This document shows positions 9,077 through 16,573 of a stretch of DNA of 64,000 nucleotides, one piece after another. Origin of the DNA: Mycoavidus cysteinexigens (GTDB lineage: Bacteria > Pseudomonadota > Gammaproteobacteria > Burkholderiales > Burkholderiaceae); NCBI RefSeq assembly GCF_003966915.1, contig NZ_AP018150.1:1736001-1800000 (forward strand), given 5' to 3'. The notes under the pieces were generated by a model, which worked only from the letters and a program-made list of their open reading frames with translations, was not told where the DNA came from and made no database searches. Made by a program: the position numbers and the translations under genes. The first letter of the stretch is position 1. Each line of letters opens with the position of its first letter.

Positions 9077-9358
9077 TCAGCATAGGCTGGAGCGTTGATC
9101 GGACTCTTCTTCAGAAACCCAAAATTGAGGTTCCAAATCGTATCCCACCTCAAATACTCCGAGGCTTGTCCCATCCTCTTTGAAGATTTGAATTGAAATA
9201 GATTCATTCCATTCCCAAGTTCCCTCACTTTCTGAGTAATAATTCCCTGCCACCTCTCTGGCTACATACTCGGCATCCTCTTCACCCCAACTTGACTCTA
9301 AACAATCCGCATCTTCAAATCCCCAACGTTTATCCACAATATATTTATACGTCGTCAT
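9077..9358 (-). CDS. Small acidic phage protein (paralogue of 9619-9942)
   Basis: 93 aa, rich in Asp/Glu, Trp and Tyr, with no recognised family. The core (SESEGTWEWNESISIQIFKEDGTSLGVF) matches the neighbouring 9619-9942 product (FKEDGLSLGVF), so the two arose by duplication. The start at 9358 is preferred over 9379 because GGAG lies 7 nt upstream. The acidic character would suit a DNA mimic, but that is speculation. Confidence 0.65.
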   Translation of the reverse strand: MTTYKYIVDKRWGFEDADCLESSWGEEDAEYVAREVAGNYYSESEGTWEWNESISIQIFKEDGTSLGVFEVGYDLEPQFWVSEEESDQRSSLC

Positions 9359-9422
9359 CTCTTTTCTCCATTCATTCATGGGGTTTTACTGCTTACCGTT
9401 GGCATTTGCATGAAGCCAGGTT

Positions 9423-9626
9423 TCATACGTCATTCCATTGTTCGTCCGTCAGCTCGGAGCGTGGATCAACATAGCCGTCCACACGGCAGCGCTGTTGGGG
9501 CAGCAAAATCGATGCAGGGGCGCGGGGCCGCACCTCCGCGCAGCGCGGACAATCAACCCCGTACTTCGCACGCCGCGCATTCCTGTCATCCCTCATCGCT
9601 CTGAAATCTTCACCCATATCACCCAT
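9423..9626 (-). CDS. Small zinc-finger-like phage protein
   Basis: 67 aa with RRAKYGVDCPRCAEVRP and later LLPQQRCRVDGYVDPR: a CPxC pair plus a downstream Cys/His-type site, as in a family of short Burkholderia-phage proteins with the pattern YGVxCPxC...LPxQRCxxxGYxDPR. Function unknown. Its start overlaps the end of the 9619 gene by 8 bp, supporting translational coupling. Conserved at 53310-53513. Confidence 0.65.
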   Translation of the reverse strand: MGDMGEDFRAMRDDRNARRAKYGVDCPRCAEVRPRAPASILLPQQRCRVDGYVDPRSELTDEQWNDV

Positions 9627-9942
9627 GTGACCTCTCCGTCTGGTTCGTTGAATCTACGCTTTTATTTTTTGGATAAATACTAAAATGGGTTATCCGTTTT
9701 TTATAAACTCCAAAAACACCTAGACTTAAACCATCCTCTTTAAACACTTCAATAACCATTTCACCCTTTCCACTATCCGCCCACCAAAAACTCTCCGAAT
9801 CAATATGCTCCGCTGCTGCTCGCACTAAATCTTCAACCTCATCTTCATCTAGCTTCGATTCAAAACCATATCCATCTTCAAATCGTTCGCCATAGTTCAG
9901 CACCGCATATCTATAACGCTTTGCACTTTCTTGGCTCTTCAT
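9619..9942 (-). CDS. Small acidic phage protein (paralogue of 9077-9358)
   Basis: 107 aa with the same core layout as the 9077-9358 product: an early FEDGYGFESKLDEDEVEDLVRAAAEHI segment in pieces, a Trp-rich middle and FKEDGLSLGVFGV. Function unknown. The ATG at 9942 follows an AAAGAAAAG stretch. The two paralogues bracket the zinc-finger gene in both prophages. Confidence 0.62.
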   Translation of the reverse strand: MKSQESAKRYRYAVLNYGERFEDGYGFESKLDEDEVEDLVRAAAEHIDSESFWWADSGKGEMVIEVFKEDGLSLGVFGVYKKRITHFSIYPKNKSVDSTNQTERSHG

Positions 9943-9959
9943 GATCACTTTTCTTTAAA

Positions 9960-11303
9960 TTAATTTTGGTAAACGCTAAACATCATCAGCGCAATCACTA
10001 TCGTGAGCGCTCCCCCCATACGCGTCGCCAACTGCGCAAACGGCATCAGGTGCATCCGATGCGCTGAGGTCAAAATCGCCATGTCCCCCACGCTACCCAT
10101 CCCGCTATGGCAAACATTGATAATGGCGCTTTCAATTGGATTTAATCCGGCCCAACGACCTACAATCAGACCCACCAGCGCCAACGTCAGCACCGTCACC
10201 ACAATCGTGATTAAATAAACCGGCGTTAAAACGCTAACCAGGGCTTGCCAGGGCGTCAGGGTTAACCCCATCCCAAACAAAATCGGATACGCGGCTGCTT
10301 GGGTAAAAAAGTGGTGCATCAGATACGCCCCTTCTTCCAGTCCGGATGAAAGCGTCACCGTGAGTTTGATCAGGACCGCCAAGCCCAGCATCACCAACGG
10401 CGCGGGCCAACCGGTCAATTGATGTACCAAAACCCCCACCATATAGAGGCTCAAAGCCACCATCCCCACCGAGGCCAACGACTCCATCAAAGCGGCGGGT
10501 GTTGAATCGGTGGGCCGGCTTTTTAAATGCCCTGCGGACAGCTTTTGACCTAGTTGGCTCAGGTCCGAGTTAAGCTGCCCAAGTCGATGCAGCACCCCCG
10601 CACACGCTACCGCCGTCAGATTCCCCAGCACGATCGGCGGCATCACCTGCGCAAACAACTCGGGCTGGGACGTCTGTAAAATCGCCGCATAGCCTAGGGT
10701 CAACGGAATCGCCCCCTCACCCAGGCCACCGGCCATGATCGGAACCACAATGTAAAAAAATGTGTGGTGTGCGCTCAACCCCAGCGCCATCCCCGTCAGG
10801 GTACCCACGATTGTCGCTGCAACAGAACCCGCAGCCAGTGGCACAAAGAGTTTCACGAAACCTTTAATCAAAAGACCTCGCTCCATACTCAAAATACCGC
10901 CCACCACCACCGCAGCCGTAAACAGATACAGGATATTCGTGTTCTCCCAAAATGCCCTGATCGAGCTTTCCAGCTCCATCGGCATCAGTTCGCTATGCAC
11001 CCAATACGACGGCAGCAGCACCGTCACCATCACGGGGCCGCCCAAGTACCGCAGAACCGGTATATGTTTGCCGATCTCTGCGCAGCTAAACCCTAATACC
11101 GCCACGACCGCCAACATCACCGAGAGTTCTCCGGGTACCTCACCTAACGCGATAAAGCTCAGAACGCATAGCCAAATCAGCCCAAACACCGGCAACGGAA
11201 TCATCCCAATAGGCCTCCTCGCCTGCTTTTGCAAACTCACTCGGGTTTGTATTGAACTCAGCCAGCTTTGGCAGCGCTTGGCGTAATGTATGAAATTCTG
11301 CAT
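9960..11303 (-). CDS. 2-hydroxycarboxylate transporter family (CitS/MleP-like) symporter
   Basis: Secondary carrier of 447 aa with about 11 membrane segments. The family signature GGLGEGAIPLTLGYA and a second re-entrant-type motif near CHSGMGSVGDMAIL identify the 2-HCT (CCS) family, whose members carry citrate, malate or lactate with Na+ or H+. The start at 11303 has GGAGG five nt upstream. It lies among prophage early genes and so is a metabolic moron, possibly feeding the host bacterium on organic acids from its environment. A second copy in prophage 2 is broken by an IS. Confidence 0.85.
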   Translation of the reverse strand: MQNFIHYAKRCQSWLSSIQTRVSLQKQARRPIGMIPLPVFGLIWLCVLSFIALGEVPGELSVMLAVVAVLGFSCAEIGKHIPVLRYLGGPVMVTVLLPSYWVHSELMPMELESSIRAFWENTNILYLFTAAVVVGGILSMERGLLIKGFVKLFVPLAAGSVAATIVGTLTGMALGLSAHHTFFYIVVPIMAGGLGEGAIPLTLGYAAILQTSQPELFAQVMPPIVLGNLTAVACAGVLHRLGQLNSDLSQLGQKLSAGHLKSRPTDSTPAALMESLASVGMVALSLYMVGVLVHQLTGWPAPLVMLGLAVLIKLTVTLSSGLEEGAYLMHHFFTQAAAYPILFGMGLTLTPWQALVSVLTPVYLITIVVTVLTLALVGLIVGRWAGLNPIESAIINVCHSGMGSVGDMAILTSAHRMHLMPFAQLATRMGGALTIVIALMMFSVYQN

Positions 11304-11359
11304 TTCAACCTCCAATCAATGACTGCTATCAACTTGTGTGAAGTAATCCGGGTGTAGGT

Positions 11360-11641
11360 TTATTTATCGTCTTCTCTTGATGACTCAGCGTCGAGGAGTT
11401 CTAAACCCTTGCCGCAATATTGACAAAAAACCACTCGATTCTCTATTGGCCCGCCTTCAACGAACGACCAAAGTTCGCCGCATGAACTCCGCCATGTGTT
11501 TCGCTCGTTATCCTCACGTTGCCATTCACATGTTTCAAAACCTTCGTTTTTTAGCGCCAGGAGTAAATCTTGTTTCAGTCGCAATAAATCACTGACCGCC
11601 GTTTGCAAGGTCGCTTTGAAGTGATCCGTTGGGTGTGTCAT
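11360..11641 (-). CDS. Small zinc-ribbon-like phage protein
   Basis: 93 aa with Cys residues in SSCGELWSF and FCQYCGKGLEL, a layout seen in short phage proteins of the form CG..W.F..G.P..N...FCPYCG. Probably binds one zinc. No specific role known. It belongs to the leftward early operon between the Gp157 gene and the transporter. Confidence 0.6.
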   Translation of the reverse strand: MTHPTDHFKATLQTAVSDLLRLKQDLLLALKNEGFETCEWQREDNERNTWRSSCGELWSFVEGGPIENRVVFCQYCGKGLELLDAESSREDDK

Positions 11642-11724
11642 GGCATAAGTCCTATAAGGGTCTTTTGAAAATGTCCCGGCTTTTAACCTTCTCAGGCACG
11701 GCCGCCGGGCAGCCTCTGGGGAAA

Positions 11725-12222
11725 TTATTTAATCTGCAACGACTGACCGCTAACGCTACGGGCGCCAGGTACACTCAAACCCTCTTTGAGCGCTTGCGCA
11801 ATTCGTTTCTTATCCGGACGGCTCTCAGGGGTCGGGGTGACCCAATAATCCCTCGGTAATGCTTTTTCGTCATCAATCACAACTGCGGCTGGGTTCTTTC
11901 TGACAGATACGGTAAAGTAAGGCATCTCTATTTTTAGCCGGCCTGCATGGATAAGGCTGTCTTTCAAATATTCGCTTAACCATTCTCGGCGGCTGGTAAA
12001 ACGTTGAGCGCGCTCTTGAATACGCTTAGCCTCTGTACTGGCTCTTTCTTCATGACTCTTTAGCTCCCGTATCAGCTTGGCAAGGTTTTCAGCTTTCGTA
12101 TCCAGCCCACCCGCTATCGATTCGAGCGTGTCTGAAAGCGTTTGCTCATCCAGATCAAGGTCCGTTAATTTGTCTGCCGCTTCCCGATATTCAGCAGCAA
12201 GGATGTAAAGTGACGTTTTCAT
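11725..12222 (-). CDS. Siphovirus Gp157-like protein
   Basis: 165 aa. The long helical N-terminal half (ADKLTDLDLDEQTLSDTLES) and the C-terminal VSVRKNPAAVVIDDEKALP.DYW match the Gp157 family first described from Streptococcus phages, linked there to phage resistance/early functions. The start at 12222 has GAGG at 5 nt; the open frame extends to 12300 inside the upstream gene. It follows the SSB-like gene by 7 bp. Confidence 0.8.
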   Translation of the reverse strand: MKTSLYILAAEYREAADKLTDLDLDEQTLSDTLESIAGGLDTKAENLAKLIRELKSHEERASTEAKRIQERAQRFTSRREWLSEYLKDSLIHAGRLKIEMPYFTVSVRKNPAAVVIDDEKALPRDYWVTPTPESRPDKKRIAQALKEGLSVPGARSVSGQSLQIK

Positions 12223-12229
12223 ATTGACC

Positions 12230-12871
12230 TCAGAAAGGAATGTCGTCGTCCATATCGTCAAACTGATGGCTAGAACTCTTCGCCACAACATACGGCGCAT
12301 TGCCTGACGATGGAGGACTTAAATGCTTTAGCGGTCGGTGCTTCAGCTTTCGAACTATTTTCGCAAGCTGCTCAGGCTGCCCTTTCTGATCCAGTATCTC
12401 CGACGCCATCAAGTCACTTTTCGCATCAAAAAAACCTACGGGCGCTACCTTTATGCCGATGCTGCCATCCTTTTTTTCATACTCTTCCGTGTCCAATAGC
12501 ACACCGATTTTCTGATCCGTCAACTCCGCAAAAACCTGAGCAGGGCTTGAGATCATCGACTGGCTTGACTCGTCCCATTTTTTCGCCGAGCCAGGAATCG
12601 CTTTTATATTTTTCAAGCGCAAACACACCATTAGCGCATTCAGATGTTGATAGCCGTACAGTTCCTTGCTCTGTGCATCCAGTATCCACAGCGTAAAACT
12701 TCCCTTTTGCCTCTCCTGAGTTTCAAAGGTGAATTTAATTCCTTGTGATCCTTTTTTGCTGCTGGTCACGTGCTCGGCACAAATAAAGGTCCCAATATAT
12801 TTGCCAGGTTCATTAATCCACGAACTCAATTGCTCGGCTTGTCGTGCTGCATTCGTATTTAATTGATACAT
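12230..12871 (-). CDS. DUF669-like single-strand DNA-binding protein
   Basis: 213 aa. The fold-specific middle (IKFTFETQERQKGSFTLWI, YGYQHLNALMVCLRL) matches DUF669-type phage proteins that sit beside recombinases. The C-terminal DDMDDDIPF is the acidic partner-binding tail typical of bacterial SSB. It probably coats ssDNA during phage recombination. It overlaps the Sak4-like ATPase gene by 13 bp. A diverged copy (56743-57360) accompanies a YqaJ/RecT pair in prophage 2. Confidence 0.75.
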   Translation of the reverse strand: MYQLNTNAARQAEQLSSWINEPGKYIGTFICAEHVTSSKKGSQGIKFTFETQERQKGSFTLWILDAQSKELYGYQHLNALMVCLRLKNIKAIPGSAKKWDESSQSMISSPAQVFAELTDQKIGVLLDTEEYEKKDGSIGIKVAPVGFFDAKSDLMASEILDQKGQPEQLAKIVRKLKHRPLKHLSPPSSGNAPYVVAKSSSHQFDDMDDDIPF

Positions 12872-13539
12872 CGTGTTTCCTTCGGTTGAGTCTGAGGGTT
12901 CAGTGCGTAAAATTCCGTAATCGCCGCGTCAATCATCGAAAGATCGTTTTCGATCAAATCGCTGCTAAAGAGATCAATCGGGGCTTTGACCGTATCGGAA
13001 CCGTTATTTCGGGTGGCGAAACAGTACGTTCCATCTCGTACTACGGTGCGCAAACAAATCGTTACTAGGCCATCGAGCGAGACTTTTTCATCCAGTAATT
13101 TGCCAATCGTCTTGAAGCGCACAATCCCATCTTCGGTTTGCTGCGTATGACCAAAGATGTAGACGCGCACGTCAGGGGCTAGATGAGCCGCTGTGGTGAA
13201 AATCGAATAAATATCGTTCGCCATCTCCGTAAATTTGTCATACCCTTTTTCATGCGCGCGCCTTAAAAATGCGTTTGACATCACATAGTTCGAGTCATCT
13301 ATACAAATCACTTTGCGCCGAGTTTTACGCATTACGGTACAAATCTCTGCCGGAATATCGCTCACAAAAATATTGCCGCCTGGATTGTTCTCTTTGTCGT
13401 AATAGCCCCACCCTGTCGAGCGGAACGGCAATGGTTTCTTGACCGCTTGAATTAACAATGTGCTAGCCGAATCAAGCTTACGCAGCGAACTCGACTTGCC
13501 CGTACCAGGCTGACCTAAAATTAGGCAGGGAATACTCAT
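12859..13539 (-). CDS. Sak4-like AAA ATPase (phage recombinase)
   Basis: 226 aa. A RecA-fold NTPase with Walker A GQPGTGKSS at residues 9-17 and Walker B KVICIDDSNYVM near 96, plus a GHTQQ sensor-like motif. This matches AAA_24/Sak4 phage proteins, which promote single-strand annealing with a partner SSB; the adjacent SSB-like gene fits. Prophage 2 replaces this gene with YqaJ and RecT. Confidence 0.75.
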   Translation of the reverse strand: MSIPCLILGQPGTGKSSSLRKLDSASTLLIQAVKKPLPFRSTGWGYYDKENNPGGNIFVSDIPAEICTVMRKTRRKVICIDDSNYVMSNAFLRRAHEKGYDKFTEMANDIYSIFTTAAHLAPDVRVYIFGHTQQTEDGIVRFKTIGKLLDEKVSLDGLVTICLRTVVRDGTYCFATRNNGSDTVKAPIDLFSSDLIENDLSMIDAAITEFYALNPQTQPKETRCIN

Positions 13540-13615
13540 GTCTTAATCCTTCAAATAATGAATACTGCTCTTCAAGCTGTTCTTGCCATTGTTGAAAAGG
13601 GTCACCGTCTTCCAT
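13478..13615 (-). CDS. Putative 45-aa early protein
   Basis: A short frame starting at 13615 (GAGGAAA 6-7 nt upstream) that encodes MEDGDPFQQWQEQLEEQYSL and overlaps the ATPase gene by 62 bp. Glu/Gln-rich helix, no family known. It fills the gap between the small membrane-protein gene and the ATPase gene. Coding status rests only on the ribosome site and the operon position. Confidence 0.35.
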   Translation of the reverse strand: MEDGDPFQQWQEQLEEQYSLFEGLRHEYSLPNFRSAWYGQVEFAA

Positions 13616-13629
13616 CTTGATTTCCTCTA

Positions 13630-13773
13630 TCAAGCATTGAAACAATGCGCTGCAAACAGGATGAAAAAAGCGATGAGCGTGCACCCAACGATCACACGCT
13701 TCGGATTGCGTTGAGCGTATTGCTCAAGTCTCTTCATCCAGCCCTTAAACCGACTCGCGCATCGATCAACCAT
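13630..13773 (-). CDS. Small single-pass membrane protein (47 aa)
   Basis: Reads MVDRCASRFKGWMKRLEQYA then RNPKRVIVGCTL and a hydrophobic segment IAFFILFAAHCF before the stop: a basic cytoplasmic head and one C-terminal membrane helix. GGAG lies 6 nt before the ATG, and the start is 2 bp after the preceding gene's stop. Function unknown; small membrane proteins in early phage operons often act in exclusion or host take-over. Confidence 0.6.
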   Translation of the reverse strand: MVDRCASRFKGWMKRLEQYAQRNPKRVIVGCTLIAFFILFAAHCFNA

Positions 13774-13775
13774 GG

Positions 13776-13922
13776 CTATCTCCAATGGGTTAAGATGAAA
13801 AACATGCTTAACAAGCAGGCGATCATCGAGATAAATACGGCGCTGGCTTTGATAAAAGCCTCAATCCGATCCGCTCGTAACGCGGCGCGTAGCAACGCGT
13901 TGTCGTTTTCAAGGCGTGTCAT
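13776..13922 (-). CDS. Small membrane protein (48 aa), conserved in both prophages
   Basis: Starts MTRLENDNALLRAALRADRI, then a hydrophobic helix (FISMIACLLSMFFIL). Its ATG overlaps the stop of the beta-helix gene (ATGA), showing translational coupling. The homologue at 58957-59109 keeps the charged ENDNALLRAA head and a membrane helix of different sequence, which supports real coding. Function unknown. Confidence 0.72.
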   Translation of the reverse strand: MTRLENDNALLRAALRADRIEAFIKASAVFISMIACLLSMFFILTHWR

Positions 13923-14848
13923 GCGGAAAACTCTGGTAAAGAGCTATTGGCCTGCAAGTGCCGTTGCGCGAATTCGATCAAATGTCGATAGTCTTGAGTC
14001 GTATCCGAATCACCATGTTGTTCAACGACTCTTTGCAGGAACGCTTCGGAGGGGCCGCAAAAGGTTTCGTGCTTCACCTCAATCTCACCGCTACGCGCGC
14101 GATAAATGGTCAAAGCTATGCCACGGAAATGAGAAAAATCAATAAAATCCTGATCGCTCGACACTCTCGCATTGCCGGATAAGTGCGTACGGCCTGACAC
14201 CTCTGCCTTACCGAATACTTGGGCTTCACCAGATACACAAGCGTGGCCCGATATGTGCGCACTGCCTACTATCTGAGCACGGCCCAATACTTGCCCTTCT
14301 CCTGATACACAGGCGTAGCCCAATACCCACGCTTTGCCCAATACGTGCGCTCGCTCTAATATCCGTGCATCCTCGGATACCCTGGCTTGCTCCAATACAC
14401 GGGCCTTACCTGATACACGAGCCTCACCTGATACACAGGCATGGCCCGAGACTTGCCCTTCTCCTGATACACAGGCATATCCCAATACTTGGGCGTTGCC
14501 TGATACACGAACCTCACCTGATACACAGGCATGGCCCGAGACTTGCCCTTCTCCTGATACACAGGCGTAGCCCAATACTTGGGCGTTGCCTGATACGCGG
14601 GCCTTGTCCCATATTTGCGCGTCATCATCAACTTGGGCGTTTTCTAATACCCACGCATCCCCGTATACCCAGTAAGAACCTGAGTGACTTAAGTTGGCTT
14701 CTCGCTCTATATATCCGCCAAGATCGCCTGCCTTGACCTCGTCAAAGTCCCGCAAGGCTCGGATTCGGAAGAGCTTATGGCCTGATTCCTCGATAAAATC
14801 ATCAAGGGCTAATTCGTATTTCTTTGGCTCTAGAAATGTTTCTGACAT
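13919..14848 (-). CDS. Hexapeptide-repeat left-handed beta-helix protein
   Basis: 309 aa. After 70 residues of non-repeat sequence (HKLFRIRALRDFDEVKAGDL) come about 25 hexapeptide turns of the pattern x-V/A-S/L-G-x-A (VSGNAQVLGYACVSGEGQ), predicting a left-handed parallel beta helix; a non-repeat C-terminus follows. It resembles YdcK-type and phage 'polymer-forming' proteins of unknown role, not an acetyltransferase with recognisable active site. A 90-bp unit is repeated in tandem inside it. The gene is present only in prophage 1. Confidence 0.7.
   Translation of the reverse strand: MSETFLEPKKYELALDDFIEESGHKLFRIRALRDFDEVKAGDLGGYIEREANLSHSGSYWVYGDAWVLENAQVDDDAQIWDKARVSGNAQVLGYACVSGEGQVSGHACVSGEVRVSGNAQVLGYACVSGEGQVSGHACVSGEARVSGKARVLEQARVSEDARILERAHVLGKAWVLGYACVSGEGQVLGRAQIVGSAHISGHACVSGEAQVFGKAEVSGRTHLSGNARVSSDQDFIDFSHFRGIALTIYRARSGEIEVKHETFCGPSEAFLQRVVEQHGDSDTTQDYRHLIEFAQRHLQANSSLPEFSA
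14411..14590 (-). repeat. Tandem 90-bp repeat within beta-helix gene
   Basis: The 90-bp unit starting at 14411 recurs at 14501 with few differences. It encodes five hexapeptide turns (30 residues), so expansion or loss keeps frame and simply lengthens the helix. Confidence 0.75.
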
Positions 14849-14896
14849 AACGTTCTCCTTTACGAAGGTTGGAATCGATGGCGTTTTTGTATGGCT

Positions 14897-15208
14897 TTAG
14901 CTTTCATACACAGGCAGATATCGTGCGTATTCTGTCGCTCTTTGCAGGGCCTCATCTGTCTGCGCTTGCAAAAGGCGATCATAAGTTTCAGCAAACAAAA
15001 AGGTGGTGCGTCCCTGGGCCGCATCGCGCAGCGCTTGCTTTTTAATCGAGTCGGGTAACTTCACCATCGCTTCGAGCAAATCTTCGAAAGTCATGTTTTC
15101 TTCTACTTCGTCAGTAAGCGAGCAGTAAGCCTCATCGGCAGCTTCTGACCGAGCCTGCAACCAGTCGTAGTGTGCTTCGAACTTCTGCATCAGTTGGTTT
15201 GAACTCAT
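14897..15208 (-). CDS. Conserved prophage protein of unknown function
   Basis: 103 aa, mostly helical and acidic (AHYDWLQARSEAADEAYCSL, DEVEENMTFEDLLEAMVKLP). No family recognised. The start at 15208 matches the conserved N-terminus of the prophage 2 copy (59106-59414), with about 80% identity by eye. Located between the antirepressor region and the early operon; transcribed leftward. Confidence 0.65.
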   Translation of the reverse strand: MSSNQLMQKFEAHYDWLQARSEAADEAYCSLTDEVEENMTFEDLLEAMVKLPDSIKKQALRDAAQGRTTFLFAETYDRLLQAQTDEALQRATEYARYLPVYES

Positions 15209-15310
15209 ATCAAACTCCATGGGTAGAATTCGCCCTCGTTTGCAGCTTTTCTGGTATCACCATCACAAAGAAAATCTTGTGCTAGAATTTGGACACAGGA
15301 GATATTTACT

Positions 15311-15709
15311 ATGGGTGCAGTTGCATTCGATACATTGCAGTTTGTTGAGACGCTTAAAGATGCTGGCGTGCCAGAGGCACAGGCGAAAGCTTTTTCTATT
15401 GCCGTAAGAAATTCACACGAGACAGCAGAATTAGCAACCAAAGCTGATCTTCGAGAATATGAATCTGCTATAAGAAATGATTTAGATAAACTCGAGACAG
15501 GCTTGCGCCATGAAGTTATAGGCGTGCGCCATGAAATAAATGATTTACGCAAAGACATGGATACCAAGTTCGTCACCTTAGAACAGCGTATGGATAACAA
15601 ACTGGCTAATATGAAGTTTGAGATTGTCAAATGGATGATTGGGCTTGCTTTCGCGCAAACTGGACTTGTCTTTGGCCTCATGAAAATTTTTCCATTAATG
15701 GCTTCGTAA
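15311..15709 (+). CDS. DUF1640-like coiled-coil membrane protein
   Basis: 132 aa. The N-terminus (VAFDTLQFVETLKDAGVPEAQAKA in pieces) and the heptad-rich centre (LRHEINDLRKDMDTKF) match DUF1640-type coiled-coil proteins with a C-terminal membrane anchor (MIGLAFAQTGLVFGLMKIF). It is on the plus strand, opposite to its neighbours, with its own RBS (AGGAG). A copy with a different coiled-coil length and anchor exists at 59517-59903. Reverse orientation in the lysogenic part of the phage suggests expression from the prophage, for example in exclusion, which is inference. Confidence 0.75.
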   Translation: MGAVAFDTLQFVETLKDAGVPEAQAKAFSIAVRNSHETAELATKADLREYESAIRNDLDKLETGLRHEVIGVRHEINDLRKDMDTKFVTLEQRMDNKLANMKFEIVKWMIGLAFAQTGLVFGLMKIFPLMAS

Positions 15710-15710
15710 T

Positions 15711-16541
15711 TCATGCTGTCGCTCCTTGAGCAAACTGCTTCTGAATCCACGTCAAACCTTTTCCAGTGATCAGAGTTCGTGCATAGATATGGTTTTCGCC
15801 TCTCGGGTCTTCATACTGCCGCTCAATCACGCGAAAGCGCCCAGCTTCAATCTGTTCTTGATACGGTAAATTGTTCGGCATCAATAAACGGCGCTCGCGC
15901 AACCAGGAAAAAAGTCTGTTAGGTCCTGTGCCGATTGCCTTAGCCACTTCTTGCACGGTTTGAGCATTGATTGCTTTTCCAACATGATCATAAAAATCTG
16001 CTTTAGGTTTTAATTCTTCCACCTGGCTTCGCAGCGCCCCGACTTCTTCGGTATACATCAGTAGTGCTGTGCGTAGCTGTTTTGGATCACTAAGCAAACT
16101 TTGCAAATCTATTGCAGGCGAATGAGTGCGGCGCTCACATTCAATGAAATACTGTCTGGCTTGCTTGCCTTTTTCGTTGCGCTCAACCATCGACAATTCT
16201 TTCGCCATTTCTAAGGTCAGGTGATATTCCTTTCGATATTTGGTGCCGCTGAATAGCTGCTCCCCAATTTGGGTGAGCAGGTAATCTTGGTTGTCAACAA
16301 AGCCATATTGCACAATGCGGCCCTTAATCCACGTAGAAAAATCTTTTCTGATGCCTAAAAATGCGTACAAGTCACGCGCATTAACTGTCGGCACATAAGC
16401 GCCTTTAAGTTCGCTAGGCTTAATATCCATCAGCATGTCTATTTGACTTTCTGTTCTGTTCTTTTGATGAGAATTAACGTCAGGACTACTCGAAGCTCCT
16501 GCAGCAGTGAAACGAACGTTAGTATCGAATGTTTGGCCCAT
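15711..16541 (-). CDS. AntA/AntB-KilAC antirepressor (prophage 1)
   Basis: 276 aa. The N-terminal AntA/AntB domain (VNARDLYAFLGIRKDFSTWI, LTLEMAKELSMVERNEKGKQ) is followed by a coiled coil and a KilA-C/ANT DNA-binding domain (VQEVAKAIGTGPNRLFSWLR). Such proteins inactivate CI-type repressors or drive lytic entry. Its promoter carries the same palindromes as the CI/Cro region, so it should be silenced by the prophage 1 repressor. The start may be further in, at one of several internal Met codons. Confidence 0.85.
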   Translation of the reverse strand: MGQTFDTNVRFTAAGASSSPDVNSHQKNRTESQIDMLMDIKPSELKGAYVPTVNARDLYAFLGIRKDFSTWIKGRIVQYGFVDNQDYLLTQIGEQLFSGTKYRKEYHLTLEMAKELSMVERNEKGKQARQYFIECERRTHSPAIDLQSLLSDPKQLRTALLMYTEEVGALRSQVEELKPKADFYDHVGKAINAQTVQEVAKAIGTGPNRLFSWLRERRLLMPNNLPYQEQIEAGRFRVIERQYEDPRGENHIYARTLITGKGLTWIQKQFAQGATA

Positions 16542-16573
16542 TTGTCTGTCCGTAAAGGTGACGATGAGTAAAT

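Noticed and set aside
10762-11286. Rightward 174-aa frame
   Set aside because: Complement of the transporter gene, Thr/Pro-rich, as expected from antisense of membrane helices. The same applies at 56134-56613.
13645-14145. Rightward 166-aa frame
   Set aside because: Overlaps the leftward beta-helix and small membrane genes, which have RBS, coupling and conservation. No features of its own.
15205-15750. Leftward 181-aa frame opposite the coiled-coil gene
   Set aside because: Shadow of the DUF1640-like gene: the sequence is Ser-rich and low in family features, and the plus frame has the RBS. The same applies at 59411-60223.
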